Source of the DNA: Blastocatellia bacterium
Lineage (GTDB): Bacteria > Acidobacteriota > Blastocatellia > HR10 > J050
Reading direction: 5' to 3'
Length of the DNA: 50,278 nucleotides
NCBI GenBank assembly: GCA_025054955.1
Contig: JANWZE010000057.1
Location: 1-50,278, forward strand
The stretch's first letter is position 1. Each line of letters begins with the position of its first letter. Of the stretch, positions 38,775 through 48,921 are shown in pieces. The notes below the pieces were generated by a model. The model did not search any database and had not been told where the DNA came from. It worked only from the letters and a program-made list of their open reading frames with translations. The position numbers and the translations under genes were made by a program.

Positions 38775-40886
38775 CTAATACCGATGGAGTTCCCGCGCGG
38801 CCTGCACAATGTCTTCCACCTGCGGTAGGATTTCGTTTTCCAGCGCCGGACAATACGCAACAAATGTATCTTCTGAGCCAATGCGTCGCACTGGTCCGTC
38901 CAGATACTCAAATAATTCGTCGGCAATGCGCGCGGCGATCTCCGCGCCAAAGCCCCACGAAATCATATCTTCATGAGCGACGATCACTTTGTTCGTTTTC
39001 TTCACCGATGCAGCAATGGCATCCCAATCATAAGGGTTCAACGTGCGCAGGTCCAGAATCTCGACATCAATGCCTTCTTCCTGGAGCTGCTTGGCCGCCA
39101 CCACGGATCGTTGCACCAGCGCGCCGTAGGTGACGATGGTCAGATCAGTGCCCGGTCGCACAACGTTGGCCTTGCCGAAGGGGATCATGTAATTCGGACC
39201 CGGATACGGACTCTTGTTGTAGGTTTGCCGGTACAGATGCTTATGCTCGAGGAACAACACCGGGTCATCGCACCGAAGCGCTGTGCGCAACAGCCCGTTA
39301 GCGTCCAGCGCATTGGAAGGGATGACCACGTGTATGCCGGGTGTGTGCGTGAAGAGGACTTCGCCACACTGACTGTGATAGATCGCTCCGCCTTGCAAGT
39401 AACCGCCATAGCTGACGCGAATGACCATCGGGCATGACCAAGCATTATTGGAACGCCAGCGCATCACGGCAACTTCGTCGCGCAGTTGCATCATGGCCGG
39501 CCAGATATAATCAAAGAACTGAATTTCAGGCACCGGCTTGAGCCCGCGCAAGCTCATCCCCAACGCCCGTCCGATGATGCTGGCTTCGGCCAACGGCGTG
39601 TTGAACACACGATGGCTGCCAAACCGTCGTTGCAGATGGTGAGTGACCTTGAAGACGCCACCTTTGCCGGTAACCCGATCCAACACTTCCTCACGGCTAC
39701 AATCGGCCACGTCTTCCCCAAACACGACGATTCGCGGATTGCGCGCCATTTCGTCACGCAAACACGCATTGATCAAATCCACCATCGTCTTCGGCTCGCC
39801 TTGCAGATTCGGCTCGGTTTGAAATGCCGCTGATCGAGGATCAACGTCAGGCGAATAGACATAGAGCTTGTATGAGCCTGATGCCGGTTTGGGCGCGGCC
39901 AACGCTTCATCGGCGGCTCGATTGACTTCCTCGTCAACGGATGCTTTGAGTTGTTGCAGCTCGTCCTCGGTCAGCAGTTTTTCGCGCAATAGAAATTCAG
40001 CGTACGTTTTAATTGGATCACGCCGCGCTTCTGCTTCACGTTCTTCGCTTGTCTTGTAGAGTCGTTCATCGTCCGAGAGCGAATGCGAATACGGGCGGAT
40101 GACGTGAGCATGCACCAATGCCGGACCGTGCCGCTCACGAGCATAGCGCACCGCCTCCTTCATCGCGCTGTAGCTTTGCAGTGGATCGCACCCGTCAATT
40201 TCTTGCACGAACAAACCGGGGAAGCTTTGCACCAATCGGGAGATGCTGCCGCCGGCGGTTTGAACTTCGATGGGCACAGAGATGGCGTAGCCGTCATCCT
40301 GGATCAGATACACCACCGGCAGCTTCAAATTGCAAGCGGTGTTGAGCGATTCCCAAAACTCGCCTTGGCTGGTGGCGCCATCACCAGAAGAGACGTAGAC
40401 AACTTCGTCATTGTGGAAGTGCTGCGCCCGATCTTCAATTTCCTCAATCACCGAATAGCGCCAGCCGGCTTCGGCGACGCCGACGGCTTGCAGATACTGT
40501 GTGCCCGTCGGACTGGAACGGGAGACAACATGAAGCCGACGGTAGCCCCAATGCGACGGCATTTGCCGACCACCTGAGCTGGGATCGGCCGCTGCGCCGA
40601 CGGCTTGCAAAAACATCTCGGTGGGAGTCACGCCCAGCATCAGCATTAACGCGCGATCACGATAATAAGGCAAAAACCAATCATAGGCCGGTTTGAGCAC
40701 CAGCCCAGCCGCGACTTGAACAGCCTCGTGGCCGGCGCCGCTGATCTGGAAGAAAATCCGCTGCTGCCGCTTCAACTGAATTTCTTTGTCATCAATGCGA
40801 CGCGACAGGTAAATCGTTCGGTACAGCCCGACCAGCGTCTGCCGGTCAAGCCCATGATACTTTTCCACTGCGATTCTGGTTACCAT
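38775..40886 (-). CDS. Fused 2-oxoacid dehydrogenase E1 (alpha and beta in one chain)
   Basis: The 703-residue chain joins the alpha part (about 1-340), with the thiamin-binding block [15 protein letters not shown] and the start [16 protein letters not shown], to the beta part (about 365-703, [50 protein letters not shown]). The fusion is typical of Acidobacteriota and Bacteroidota branched-chain or pyruvate E1 enzymes that work with E2 and E3. No E2 or E3 gene is in the window. The substrate, pyruvate or branched-chain 2-oxoacids, cannot be set by sequence alone. The start at 40886 follows a purine-poor leader. Confidence 0.92.
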   Translation of the reverse strand: MVTRIAVEKYHGLDRQTLVGLYRTIYLSRRIDDKEIQLKRQQRIFFQISGAGHEAVQVAAGLVLKPAYDWFLPYYRDRALMLMLGVTPTEMFLQAVGAAADPSSGGRQMPSHWGYRRLHVVSRSSPTGTQYLQAVGVAEAGWRYSVIEEIEDRAQHFHNDEVVYVSSGDGATSQGEFWESLNTACNLKLPVVYLIQDDGYAISVPIEVQTAGGSISRLVQSFPGLFVQEIDGCDPLQSYSAMKEAVRYARERHGPALVHAHVIRPYSHSLSDDERLYKTSEEREAEARRDPIKTYAEFLLREKLLTEDELQQLKASVDEEVNRAADEALAAPKPASGSYKLYVYSPDVDPRSAAFQTEPNLQGEPKTMVDLINACLRDEMARNPRIVVFGEDVADCSREEVLDRVTGKGGVFKVTHHLQRRFGSHRVFNTPLAEASIIGRALGMSLRGLKPVPEIQFFDYIWPAMMQLRDEVAVMRWRSNNAWSCPMVIRVSYGGYLQGGAIYHSQCGEVLFTHTPGIHVVIPSNALDANGLLRTALRCDDPVLFLEHKHLYRQTYNKSPYPGPNYMIPFGKANVVRPGTDLTIVTYGALVQRSVVAAKQLQEEGIDVEILDLRTLNPYDWDAIAASVKKTNKVIVAHEDMISWGFGAEIAARIADELFEYLDGPVRRIGSEDTFVAYCPALENEILPQVEDIVQAARELHRY

Positions 40887-41237
40887 ACGGCCCCCGTGAA
40901 CGATTGAATGAACGCAAACAACCGATCCTTAAGCCCAGCTCGACAAGCTCACAAACCGACTGCTTTGTGCCAACCCTGTCCTTGTCCGGGCGACCTATCT
41001 TAACATAAACCGCTGATCGTGGAGAATGGGCTCCAAGCCAGCGAGCGCATACCCGGCATGAGCATGTTGCATGCGAGCAGTCCACACTTCGGAGAACACC
41101 GACAAAACCGTGCAATCAGCCTCTTCATCGTCTCGGCGTTTCGAGAGAAACTGCTGGCACTGATAGGTCGAAACCAAGGGATCTGGCGCCTCATCGTCTC
41201 ACCCACTCGGTTGATCACCGACTGGCCAACTGGTCGG
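40887..41237. other. Intergenic region
   Basis: No gene is supported. The E1 promoter probably lies here; TTGTGA-17 bases-TAAGGA on the minus strand near 40926-40954 is a weak candidate. A short repeat, CCTCATCGTCTC, occurs twice. Confidence 0.35.
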
Positions 41238-41558
41238 TTATTTCAACTTGACAGCCGTGCCGCTGGCGCTGACCATGAGCATCGAGTTCGACTGACCGAG
41301 CACTTCGTAATCCAGATCAACGCCCACCACAGCGTCAGCGCCAAGCAGCGCCGCTTTCTGCTTCATTTCATCCAAAGCCAATTCCTTGGCCTTGACCAAT
41401 TCTTGCTCATAAGCGGCTGACCGCCCACCAACGATGTCGCGAATGCCGGCGAATAAATCTCTGAAGATATTGGCGCCCATGATGGCTTCGCCGGAGACAA
41501 TGCCCAGATAAGCGATGATCTGTCGCCCTTCAATCGAGGGAGTTGTTGTCACGATCAT
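41238..41558 (-). CDS. YbjQ-family (DUF74) protein
   Basis: A 106-residue protein starting [20 protein letters not shown] and containing [20 protein letters not shown] and the end [10 protein letters not shown], the complete YbjQ/DUF74 family pattern. Members form pentamers and have been suspected of heavy-metal binding, without firm proof. GGAGG lies a few bases before the ATG at 41558. A longer frame upstream (to 41705) is not supported because the family starts here. Confidence 0.92.
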   Translation of the reverse strand: MIVTTTPSIEGRQIIAYLGIVSGEAIMGANIFRDLFAGIRDIVGGRSAAYEQELVKAKELALDEMKQKAALLGADAVVGVDLDYEVLGQSNSMLMVSASGTAVKLK

Positions 41559-41701
41559 AGAACCTCCCGTCTGCATGATAAACAGCCAGCGATTATAGTG
41601 AAAACGGCGACCTCTTGTAGAGGCTTTCGGCAACTTCTTCTGCAAGGGCGGCGGATGACCGAACGTGAAGAGGCAATCGTTCGCCTGCGCGACTGGCAGC
41701 G

Positions 41702-42646
41702 TCATTGGCTCAACATGAATTGAGTGACAGCCTGAACGAACTCGCGTGGTTTCTCAATCTGCGGCACATGACCACACTCAGGAAACACGACCAGTTGCGA
41801 GCCGCTGATCTGCTGATGAATCCACCGGCCATGGCTCAACGGAATCAGCTCGTCGTTGGCTCCCCAGATGATCAATGTGGGTAACTGCACGCGATGCAAA
41901 TTCCTTTCAAGCGTTGATAAATCCCACTGTCGAGCAACGGCTAAGGCTGCTCGTTGCCCATGACGCGTTCGGAGCGGACGATAGTAACTTTCCAGCCGTT
42001 CAGGCGTAGCCAGCGACTTATCATAGATGCTTCGCTGCAAGCCAGCTTGCACCAGCTCAGGCGTTGTCAACGCCAGCGCGCCCAGAATTGGACCGATGAC
42101 CGGCTTGAGCAGCAGGGGCGGCACCAGGCCTGACTCCAAAGCCGCTTGATTGCTCGCGACGCTGTCCACCAAAATCAACCGCTCGACGCGGCTCGGCTCG
42201 TTCAGCGCGCAGAACAACGCCACCGCGCCGCCCATCGAATTGCCGCACAGCGCAGCGCGTTGAACGCCCAGTTGCTCCAACCACTTCATCACCAGCGCCG
42301 CTTGCGCCGGTATCGTGTAATCGCCAGCCGGTTTGTCGGAAAAACCAAATCCTTTCAAATCCACAGCCAGCACACGGAACCGTTCTGCCAGCGGCTCGAA
42401 CACGGCGCTCCAATCCTGCGTGGACGCTCCGTAACCATGAATCAACACGAGCGCCGGTCCCGCGCCTTTCTCCTGATAGTGGAGCCTGATCTGATCCACA
42501 CTGGCAAAATGACTGTAGGCTTGATGAGGGATCGGGGATGGAAGCTCTTCCAGTCGAATGTCAGCCGGTCGAACGAACCAGAAGATGGTTAGTACACCGG
42601 CTCCCACCAACAGTACGCCAACGACGAATTTGAATAATTTCTTCAC
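41702..42646 (-). CDS. Alpha/beta hydrolase with N-terminal membrane anchor
   Basis: The 314-residue protein has an N-terminal hydrophobic anchor (about 7-25), then the alpha/beta-hydrolase fold. The oxyanion region is [10 protein letters not shown], the nucleophile S137 sits in GNSMGG, the acid D265 in WGANDELIP and the base H293 in CGHVPQ. The triad is complete. It may act as an esterase or lipase on the membrane surface. The ATG overlaps the stop of the upstream E1 alpha gene by 4 bases, so translation is coupled, but a joint function is unclear. Confidence 0.88.
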   Translation of the reverse strand: MKKLFKFVVGVLLVGAGVLTIFWFVRPADIRLEELPSPIPHQAYSHFASVDQIRLHYQEKGAGPALVLIHGYGASTQDWSAVFEPLAERFRVLAVDLKGFGFSDKPAGDYTIPAQAALVMKWLEQLGVQRAALCGNSMGGAVALFCALNEPSRVERLILVDSVASNQAALESGLVPPLLLKPVIGPILGALALTTPELVQAGLQRSIYDKSLATPERLESYYRPLRTRHGQRAALAVARQWDLSTLERNLHRVQLPTLIIWGANDELIPLSHGRWIHQQISGSQLVVFPECGHVPQIEKPREFVQAVTQFMLSQ

Positions 42647-43851
42647 TGCGGTTCGCGCTCCCAGATGGGGATGTCGTAGATAGTTCGCTCCGGCGGATTG
42701 CTATAGACCGCGTCGAGCAACTCATCCGGATTGGGCGGGCATTCAATCGCGCTGCGTTGCGCTTCTTGGCAGGCGGCTTCAACTTCGGCTTCGACTTCGG
42801 CTTCGATCCGCTGTAACACGGCAGCATTCCGCGCCGCCAGCTTCTTACCTTTGAGTCCGTCGCCCGCCTCGGCCAAATCCAGGTGGCTTTCGATCAGGTA
42901 AGTTTCGTACATGCCGATAGGGTCTCGCTTACCCCAGTAGGCAAACTCCTCCGGCGGAATGATACGTCGCGCGTCGCTCACATCGTGCGTGGCATGGCCG
43001 CCCATGCGGAACGTTTCGGCCACCAGCAGGTAGGGACGACCACCGCTGCGCACATGATCGGCAGCAATCTTGGTGGCGGCATAGACATCCAACACGTTAT
43101 TGCCATCCATCGCCGCGCCCTCGAAGCCATACGCTTTGTGCAGCGCCATGAAATCGCCTTTGTGATGAACTTCCAGACGTGTGCCAAGAGCAATCTGATT
43201 ATTCTGCACAATCACAATCAACGGCACATGAAAAGCCGCTGCGCAACACATGCCTTCGTGAAACGCGCCTGTCTTCGTGCCGCCGTCGCCAATCCAAGTC
43301 AGCGCCACGCGCGGTTGCCCTTTGTATTTGAAGCCGAGCGCAATGCCAGCGGCCACCGGCACCATATCGCCAATGTGACTGATCGGTGGGATGACGCCGT
43401 AGCGCACATCGCCCAGATGCACGTCCCGCCCACGCGAAGGCGAATCACCCGTGCCCAGATAGGTCTTGAAGATCGAAGACATTGGCATGCCCATCTCATG
43501 ACAAGCGCCGCCGTTACGAATCATCGGGAGCACATAATCGTAGGGCTCAGTGCCTTCAAATCGCTCGCGATTGAGCGCATGCACCGCGCCGATGGTCACC
43601 GCTTCTTCGCCTGTGCCGAGCCACGCTTTACTGATGATACCCTGCTTCACCCAGCGAAACAGCGCAATCTCGTGCAACCGATGACGCAGCAATCCACGAT
43701 ACAAATCGAGCAGGGCGCGGACACTCAATTGCCGAATGATTTCCCACCGCTGAGGATGACGCCGAATCGTTTGGCGAAACTGCTTCATCACCTCCGGGTC
43801 AGGCGTCCAATTGACGTATTCGGGTGGATCATAAGCCGGATACCGTTTCAT
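42643..43851 (-). CDS. Dehydrogenase E1 alpha subunit (pyruvate/branched-chain type), stand-alone
   Basis: A 402-residue TPP-dependent E1 alpha. The thiamin-diphosphate motif begins IGDGGTKTGAFHEGMCCAAA and ends NNQIALGTRL, and the phosphorylation-loop-like HATHDVSDARR follows. The C-terminus has an acidic/alanine-rich helix (IEAEVEAEVEAACQEA). E1 alpha usually needs an E1 beta, which is not adjacent; the alpha/beta hydrolase follows instead. The fused E1 at 38775 might supply beta activity, or the beta gene is elsewhere. The ATG at 43851 (MKRYPAYDPPEY) lies 10 bases after a TATAAT; an in-frame TTG at 43872 overlaps that box. Confidence 0.88.
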   Translation of the reverse strand: MKRYPAYDPPEYVNWTPDPEVMKQFRQTIRRHPQRWEIIRQLSVRALLDLYRGLLRHRLHEIALFRWVKQGIISKAWLGTGEEAVTIGAVHALNRERFEGTEPYDYVLPMIRNGGACHEMGMPMSSIFKTYLGTGDSPSRGRDVHLGDVRYGVIPPISHIGDMVPVAAGIALGFKYKGQPRVALTWIGDGGTKTGAFHEGMCCAAAFHVPLIVIVQNNQIALGTRLEVHHKGDFMALHKAYGFEGAAMDGNNVLDVYAATKIAADHVRSGGRPYLLVAETFRMGGHATHDVSDARRIIPPEEFAYWGKRDPIGMYETYLIESHLDLAEAGDGLKGKKLAARNAAVLQRIEAEVEAEVEAACQEAQRSAIECPPNPDELLDAVYSNPPERTIYDIPIWEREPQ

Positions 43852-43861
43852 GACGGGCGAG

Positions 43862-43867
43862 ATTATA
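43862..43867 (-). promoter_or_regulatory. -10 box of the E1 alpha gene, leaderless arrangement
   Basis: TATAAT on the minus strand ends 10 bases before the ATG at 43851. No good -35 is visible at normal spacing. Confidence 0.5.
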
Positions 43868-44502
43868 ACCAATGATCGCGCGAAGTGACGAGCGGCTCTC
43901 TATCAGTGGCCATTGTGACGGCTCACCTTTCAGACCGTGCTCGACACAATGAGGACTTCACAAACCTGCATCTGCCCGTGGAAGCCGTCTCGCAGCATTC
44001 ACAAGCCAACGGCATTCAGTGAGGCCGGTCGGTCGCTCGACCGTCAGGGAGTGCATGTCATACCAATAGTCCAAAGACGAGCCATGTTCAGCAACACGGA
44101 CTGAAGTTTGGCGTCTTGAAGTGAGCGACCTGCGAGCAGCGGCGGCGGCAGCCGCCCACCAGCGGGTAGCCAGACGTGCAACGTCTGGGAGGCCGTCATC
44201 CCCAATCCCTCGCGCCTTGAAGAGTCGCCAGCAGTGCTCCCATCGGGTCGGTCGTGCAACTGAACCGCTCGCCGCGAACACCCATGGCTTGGCGCGACGG
44301 CAGACGCGCCACGATTGTTTGGTCTGCTGCTGGTGACGTTGCACGCCTGGCTATCATCGTGTGGGCGTCCACACAGCGACACTGCTACAAACGCGCGTTG
44401 CTGCAACACTAAAACACCACACGTCAGCAGGCATCCACGCAGCGACGCCCCTACAAACCTGGTCTTTGCCTCCGCGATGGGTATAATCTGCCGCCGCAGG
44501 TT
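43868..44502. other. Repeat-rich region before the HepT-like gene
   Basis: No gene is supported between the E1 alpha promoter and 44503. Most of it is the MITE-like element at 44060-44485. Confidence 0.5.
44060..44485. mobile_element. MITE-like repeat element, copy A
   Basis: One end reads ATACCAATAGTCCAAAGACG (from 44060). The other, read on the minus strand from 44485, is ATACCCATCGCGGAGGCAAA. These match the ends of the element at 46373-46668. Inside, both elements share TATCATCGTGTGGGCGTCCA and ACAAACGCGCGT, GTCTGGCTACC-type hairpins and AACACCACACGTCAG. The element is non-coding and about 426 bases long. It may carry the -10 box (TATAAT, 44482-44487) used by the next gene. Confidence 0.6.
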
Positions 44503-44919
44503 ATGATCCCAGAACATCAAATTATCCACATCGGAGTGACCAAGCTGCGGCGCTATGTTCACAAGCTTCGGACACAGCCAGCGCGCGAGCAGCGGCATCA
44601 ACAAGAGCACGTAGAAACGGTTGAGCAAATCTTCAGGCGGCTGGTTGTATTGACCACCAATCTGGCGCATCACATGGTGGGCCGATTGCGCTTGCCGGTG
44701 CCTGACGACTCGACAGAGGTCTTCCATGTGCTCGGACGAGCCGGTGTGCTCCCAACAGATTTAGCTGAACGATTATCTGGCGTCGCTTTGCTACGGGCAG
44801 AGCTGGCGCACGGTTACTGCCAGATTGAGAGCGAAAAGATTGATAGCTGGGTGCCACAGCGGCTTGATGATTTCCTTGCCTTCGCCGATTGCACAGCCAA
44901 AACGCTTTTGTCAGAATGA
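44503..44919 (+). CDS. HepT-like (DUF86) RNase toxin, orphan
   Basis: The 138-residue protein fits the HEPN-fold HepT/DUF86 family. The catalytic Rx4HxY motif is at residues 98-105 (RAELAHGY). The family's usual stretch of helices precedes it (VEQIFRRLVVLTTNLAHHMV; VFHVLGRAGVLPTDLAERL). HepT toxins are normally paired with an MNT nucleotidyltransferase antitoxin that AMPylates the tyrosine. No such gene lies beside it. der follows 25 bases downstream. A TATAAT about 15 bases upstream is within the repeat element. Start at 44503 is uncertain; a GTG at 44536 is an alternative. Confidence 0.75.
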   Translation: MIPEHQIIHIGVTKLRRYVHKLRTQPAREQRHQQEHVETVEQIFRRLVVLTTNLAHHMVGRLRLPVPDDSTEVFHVLGRAGVLPTDLAERLSGVALLRAELAHGYCQIESEKIDSWVPQRLDDFLAFADCTAKTLLSE

Positions 44920-44944
44920 TGAGCGGACGGGATATTGAACGCTC

Positions 44945-46288
44945 ATGGACGCAGCTCAGCTCAGATCGTCAGCCGAACCGCTGGTCGTAATCGTGGGCCG
45001 GCCTAATGTCGGCAAATCCACGTTGTTTAATCGTCTGGTTGGCATGCGTCGCGCGATTGTCGGCGATGAGCCGGGCATTACACGCGACCGCATTCATGGC
45101 CATGCTGAGTGGAATGGCCGGACGTTTGAGGTCGTAGATACCGGCGGCATCATTCCCGATGAGGATGCTGAAATTCCGGCGGCGATCTTGCGGCAAGCTC
45201 GCGTGGCTATCGAAGCGGCGCAGGCAGTCTTGCTGATCGTTGACGTGCGCCAGGGTGTTACGCCCGTAGACCGCGAGCTGGCTCGGCTCTTGCACAAAAT
45301 GGATCGGCCTGTCATTGTCATTGCCAACAAAGCCGACCACAGCGCCTTGCAGATGCAGGCCGAAGAATTCCGCCAGCTCGGCTTCGATCAGCTCTTCGCC
45401 ATCTCGGCAGAACACGGAACTAATGTCGGGGATATGCTCGATGCCTTGATGGAGATTCTCCAGTTGACGAAACCGGCCGAGCCATCAGCCGTCCAACCCG
45501 AAATTAAATTGGCCATCATTGGTCGGCCCAATGTCGGCAAGTCTACCTTAGTGAATCAACTGTTGGGGGCCGAGCGTGTCATCGTCTCAGCCCAGCCAGG
45601 CACGACCCGCGACGCTGTGGATACAACCATGAGCATGGGTGATACGCGATTTCGCATCATTGATACGGCCGGCATCCGCCGGCGCTCGCGCGTCAATCTC
45701 AAGGCCGAGCAGATCGCTGTGATGATGGCCCGCCGTCACATCGAACGAGCCGATGTAGCCGTGCTTCTGATTGACGCCGTCGAGGGCGTGACCACGCATG
45801 ACGCGCGCATCGCCGGATTCACGCAAGCAGCCGGCAAGTCACTGATCATTGCTGTCAACAAATGGGACCTGGTTGAAAAGAAATCAGAGGCGGCTGCCGC
45901 TTTTGAATCGGCCATCCGCGCGCGGTTGAAGTTCCTTGAGTACGCTCCGATTCTGTTTATCTCAGCGCTCTCTGGTCAACGCACCAACAAGGTACTGGAG
46001 CTGGCTACCAAAGCTTACGCGGCACGGCATCAGCGTATCAGCACCGCTGAGTTGAATCGGTTTTTCCTGCGCTATTTGAAGGAGCCGCGCGTGTTGCCCG
46101 AAAGTTTCAAGATCAACTACATCACACAGGCGGCGGTTGATCCACCGACGTTCGTCATTTTCACCAACAGCCGCAGGCAAAGACTGCCGCTTTCTTTGGA
46201 ACGCTATGTGATCAACCGCTTGCGTGAGGCTTATGAATTCTTCGCCACGCCGATTTGCGTCAAACATCGGCCCAAGACGACAACCTAG
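44945..46288 (+). CDS. der: Ribosome-biogenesis GTPase Der (EngA)
   Basis: Der has two GTPase domains in tandem and helps mature the 50S subunit. Both P-loops read GRPNVGKST, at residues 18-26 and about 193-201. The switch blocks EPGITRDR and QPGTTRDAVD, the DTGG and DTAG motifs, and NKAD and NKWD specificity motifs are present. The C-terminal KH-like domain (about 360-447) ends with the usual CVKHRPK-like block. The 447 residues match the family. It is flanked by two copies of a related repeat element. Confidence 0.97.
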   Translation: MDAAQLRSSAEPLVVIVGRPNVGKSTLFNRLVGMRRAIVGDEPGITRDRIHGHAEWNGRTFEVVDTGGIIPDEDAEIPAAILRQARVAIEAAQAVLLIVDVRQGVTPVDRELARLLHKMDRPVIVIANKADHSALQMQAEEFRQLGFDQLFAISAEHGTNVGDMLDALMEILQLTKPAEPSAVQPEIKLAIIGRPNVGKSTLVNQLLGAERVIVSAQPGTTRDAVDTTMSMGDTRFRIIDTAGIRRRSRVNLKAEQIAVMMARRHIERADVAVLLIDAVEGVTTHDARIAGFTQAAGKSLIIAVNKWDLVEKKSEAAAAFESAIRARLKFLEYAPILFISALSGQRTNKVLELATKAYAARHQRISTAELNRFFLRYLKEPRVLPESFKINYITQAAVDPPTFVIFTNSRRQRLPLSLERYVINRLREAYEFFATPICVKHRPKTTT

Positions 46289-46781
46289 CATGACGCCGTG
46301 TTGCTTGAGCTTCAGGTATAGCTGCTCGGCAGGTTTTTCGACCGGCGCCATGAAGGCTACATCAACAGGGTTATACCAATCGCCGAGGGAAAGAGCACGT
46401 TCAATGGAGCTAAAGGGAGCCAAAAAGCACGGCGGGACCTGAACTGACTGAGCGGCAATCTGCAATCTTCACTCGGCATTGACGCCGCAGCGGCAACCGC
46501 CCACGCTAGGGTAGCCGGTCGTGCAGCGTCCGGCTATCATCGTGTGGGCGTCCACACAACGACGCCCCTACAAACGCGCGTCACCGCAACACAAAACACC
46601 ACACGTCAGTGGGCAGTCCCACAGCGACGCCCTTACAAAGAACGTGCTCTTTCCCTCCGACTTGGTATGAGATTAAGTAACCCTCAGGTCAAATTCAATG
46701 AGCAGCGGAGGTCTATAGACTCACACAGGAGCGTGCTAAAATGGCATGGCTGATTCGATAGCCCTGAAGTGGAGGAAGCAG
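46289..46781. other. Intergenic region with the second MITE-like element
   Basis: No gene is supported; apart from the repeat element the bases show no feature until GGAGG at 46771, the ribosome-binding site of the DUF433 gene. Confidence 0.55.
46373..46668. mobile_element. MITE-like repeat element, copy B
   Basis: The ends form about 30-base terminal inverted repeats: ATACCAATCGCCGAGGGAAA (46373 on, plus) and, on the minus strand from 46668, ATACCAAGTCGGAGGGAAAG. The inner 18 bases, GAGGGAAAGAGCACGTTC, are identical. The element is about 296 bases and non-coding. Internal sequence is shared with 44060-44485, so these are a family. No target duplication is clear. Confidence 0.65.
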
Positions 46782-47039
46782 ATGGCTGTGGAAATCGCGC
46801 CACGAATTACGGTAGATAAGAAAGTTCGCTTTGGACGCCCGGTGATTAAAGGCACTCGCGTCCCGGTCACCGTTGTCCTGGAGGAGTTGGCTGCCGGACT
46901 GTCCACCGACGAGATTGTCAACGAGTATGGCATCACGCCCGAAGACGTGCAGGCCGTTCTGCGATACGCAGCGAAGGTCGTCGGCGAAGAAGAGATCCAC
47001 CAGCAATTGCCGGTTGAAGGTAGAGAGAGGCAACTCTGA
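46782..47039 (+). CDS. DUF433 antitoxin-like protein, orphan
   Basis: An 85-residue protein with the DUF433 pattern: PRITVDKKVRFGRPVIKGTR, VPVTVVLEELAAGLSTDEIV and EYGITPEDVQAVLRYA, a helix-turn-helix DNA-binding unit usually encoded just before a DUF5615 PIN-like toxin. The toxin is missing; 47040-47096 is short and the next unit is a broken transposase. The ATG at 46782 has GGAGG six bases upstream. A start at 46746 is less likely. Confidence 0.85.
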   Translation: MAVEIAPRITVDKKVRFGRPVIKGTRVPVTVVLEELAAGLSTDEIVNEYGITPEDVQAVLRYAAKVVGEEEIHQQLPVEGRERQL

Positions 47040-47096
47040 AGAGTGTGAAAAGAAGAGAGAGGTTTAAGACACAGTCACACTGAGCCGCTCACGGGC

Positions 47097-48533
47097 TCAC
47101 CGATGAGTTGGATTGTGGGGTGTATCTGCTTGGTATCGCCTCCTTGACGGGCGTCGGTGGGACGCTGTCGGGCTGAGATGGTTCAAAAACGGCCGCCTCT
47201 GACTGGCCCCGGGCGCGGGCCCGTCGGCATCACGACTGGCACCCTCATCGGCCAGATAGGTTAACAACGGGTCCGGCCAACTCTCCACCAACACCAGTCG
47301 CATGGTGGCCCGCAGGGCATTCCACAACTGGCGGCGCGAGTCCTGCGCCCGGCACTGCTGATAGGGGCGGTCGCCCATCTCCAAGATGGCATGAGCCACG
47401 AACGCCACTAGAGTAAGCAGGTAAAAGACCATCCTCAAGGTCTGCTGCCCATGCCCATAGTTGTGCTCCAACTGATAGCCGTGGTTCTTATGCACCTTGA
47501 ACTGCTCGTTTTCGATCTTCCATTTGGAGCGCCCAATCTGCACGATCACCGCCACATTCCCTTGCTCCACCTCCGGCTCGGTGACCCAGCTATTGTGGTA
47601 CACCACCTTCCCCGGTTGGTTCGTTTCCCACACCTGGACGAACGTGACCCAGGTGGCGAGCGCCGCCGACAGCGACACCTGCCGCCCGATCCGGTCTTGG
47701 ACATATCGCCCCTGGCAGGCGGGCCCCTGGTGCCACGAGCCGTGCGCCGCGCCGCCGGCCCGCTCCACCACCTGTAACACACTCAAACAGGTGTTGGTGC
47801 AACGCCGGTTTGGCCACCAGCACAAACGGCAGACGGTTCTCCCTCAACTGTTGCCCAGCCGGCTCGTGGGCCTACAGGTCATCTCCATTAGCCGGGCCTT
47901 CATCTGCCGATGCTTCAGCCGAAAGCGCTCAATCAGCCGCTTCCCGGCATTGATCTCGCCGTCCTGTTTCATCTTGCCATCGCTGTTGTGCCCCGCTTCC
48001 ACATCGGTGGGCAACACCCGATGTGATCCAGCCCGCACCAGCGTCGCTCTCACCACCGTGTGGCTGTAATGCACCGTCCCCCTGGGCGTCGGTCCGCCGC
48101 AACCAGCCGGCACATTCAATCGTTCTCCAGTGAAAGTACTCACGGCCATCCAACACCACCGTGGAGTCATCGCCCTGCTGTTGCCCACTCGGCACTTGAA
48201 TCTTGAACTGATGCGCCCAACCCGCCCGTCGCACCCCTTCAACCAACTCCGGCCGCAGCCGACGCACCGGCTGCTGCCGGCACCCCATCCAAAATCTCCC
48301 GCATCTGGGTCTCCGATAGCACATCCTTGACCTTGAAGATGGTCGCCCGATTACACCGCTCCCGCTCCTGCTTCATCACCCGCTGAAACGGCAATGGGAT
48401 GTTGGAAGAACCTCAGGGCAAACCCACTCATCAACGTCTCGTGCCACACGTAATCAACCAACCGCTCTGCCCGCGGGTCAGAAATCTGGGCGAAGGCGTC
48501 TGACCGTCGGCCAATCATCCCGTCCAAGCTCAT
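47097..48533 (-). pseudogene. Frameshifted DDE transposase, IS4-like
   Basis: On the minus strand homologous parts appear in succession in different frames. They begin MSLDGMIGRRSDAFAQISDP (48533). Then come ATIFKVKDVLSETQMREIL and VLDGREYFHWRTIECAGW, followed by GTVHYSHTVV, SDGKMKQDGEINAGKRLIER and RENRLPFVLVAKPALHQHLF. The C-terminal block WKIENEQFKVHKNHGYQLEH continues as HNYGHGQQTLRM and ends by 47097. At least four frame changes and a gap are needed, so the gene is dead. The C-terminal block resembles a known group of IS4/ISNCY-type transposases. It differs from the edge IS. Confidence 0.8.
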
Positions 48534-48645
48534 GCTCTTGAGTGGTCGCCTAGGCCCCAGCGTGTATCCAAGCGCAAAAACTCTGGCTACCTCCCAGCCT
48601 ATTTTTCGGGGTTTACAGCTCTACTGGGAATTGCTGCCCGCAATT

Positions 48646-48866
48646 GGTATCACTTGACGGTTGGCGGGATATTCGTTAGAGTCCCTCAAGGCAGAAAGGG
48701 AGCAAAGAGGAGAGATTGGGTAAGGGGGAGATCCTGATTGCGATGAAGATTGACCGCTGGAAGAAAGCGGCTCTCTGGCGACCAAAGACGAGTTACCCGG
48801 ATAGGTGGCGCAGGGACGCACGGTCGTGGAGGCAATGGAGATCGCCCAAGATGTGGCACGGAAACG
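48646..48866 (+). repeat. Segmental direct repeat, copy A
   Basis: About 221 bases that recur at 49729-49950 in the same orientation, roughly nine in ten bases matching by eye. Both copies begin GGTATCACTTGACGGTTGGC and carry the same lesions in a hicB-like gene. Confidence 0.85.
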
Positions 48867-48921
48867 GACTGAGTCGGGCGTCCAACACGGGGGTTCGGGA
48901 CCCACAGAAATGACGAGATGA
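48731..48921 (+). pseudogene. hicB-like antitoxin fragment, copy A
   Basis: A HicB-like frame: ILIAMKIDR, then after a one-base loss GSLATKDELPG, an in-frame TAG (48802-48804), then VAQGRTVVEAMEIAQDVARK and a tail to TGA at 48919. In intact HicB proteins the block ELPG-x-VAQGRT is continuous. The TAG stands where family members usually have cysteine, leucine or similar. No hicA toxin gene is adjacent. Confidence 0.65.

Noticed and set aside
42883-43875. A 330-codon open frame on the plus strand opposite the E1 alpha gene
   Set aside because: Shadow of a clear dehydrogenase gene with composition rich in His and Arg, typical of antisense frames.
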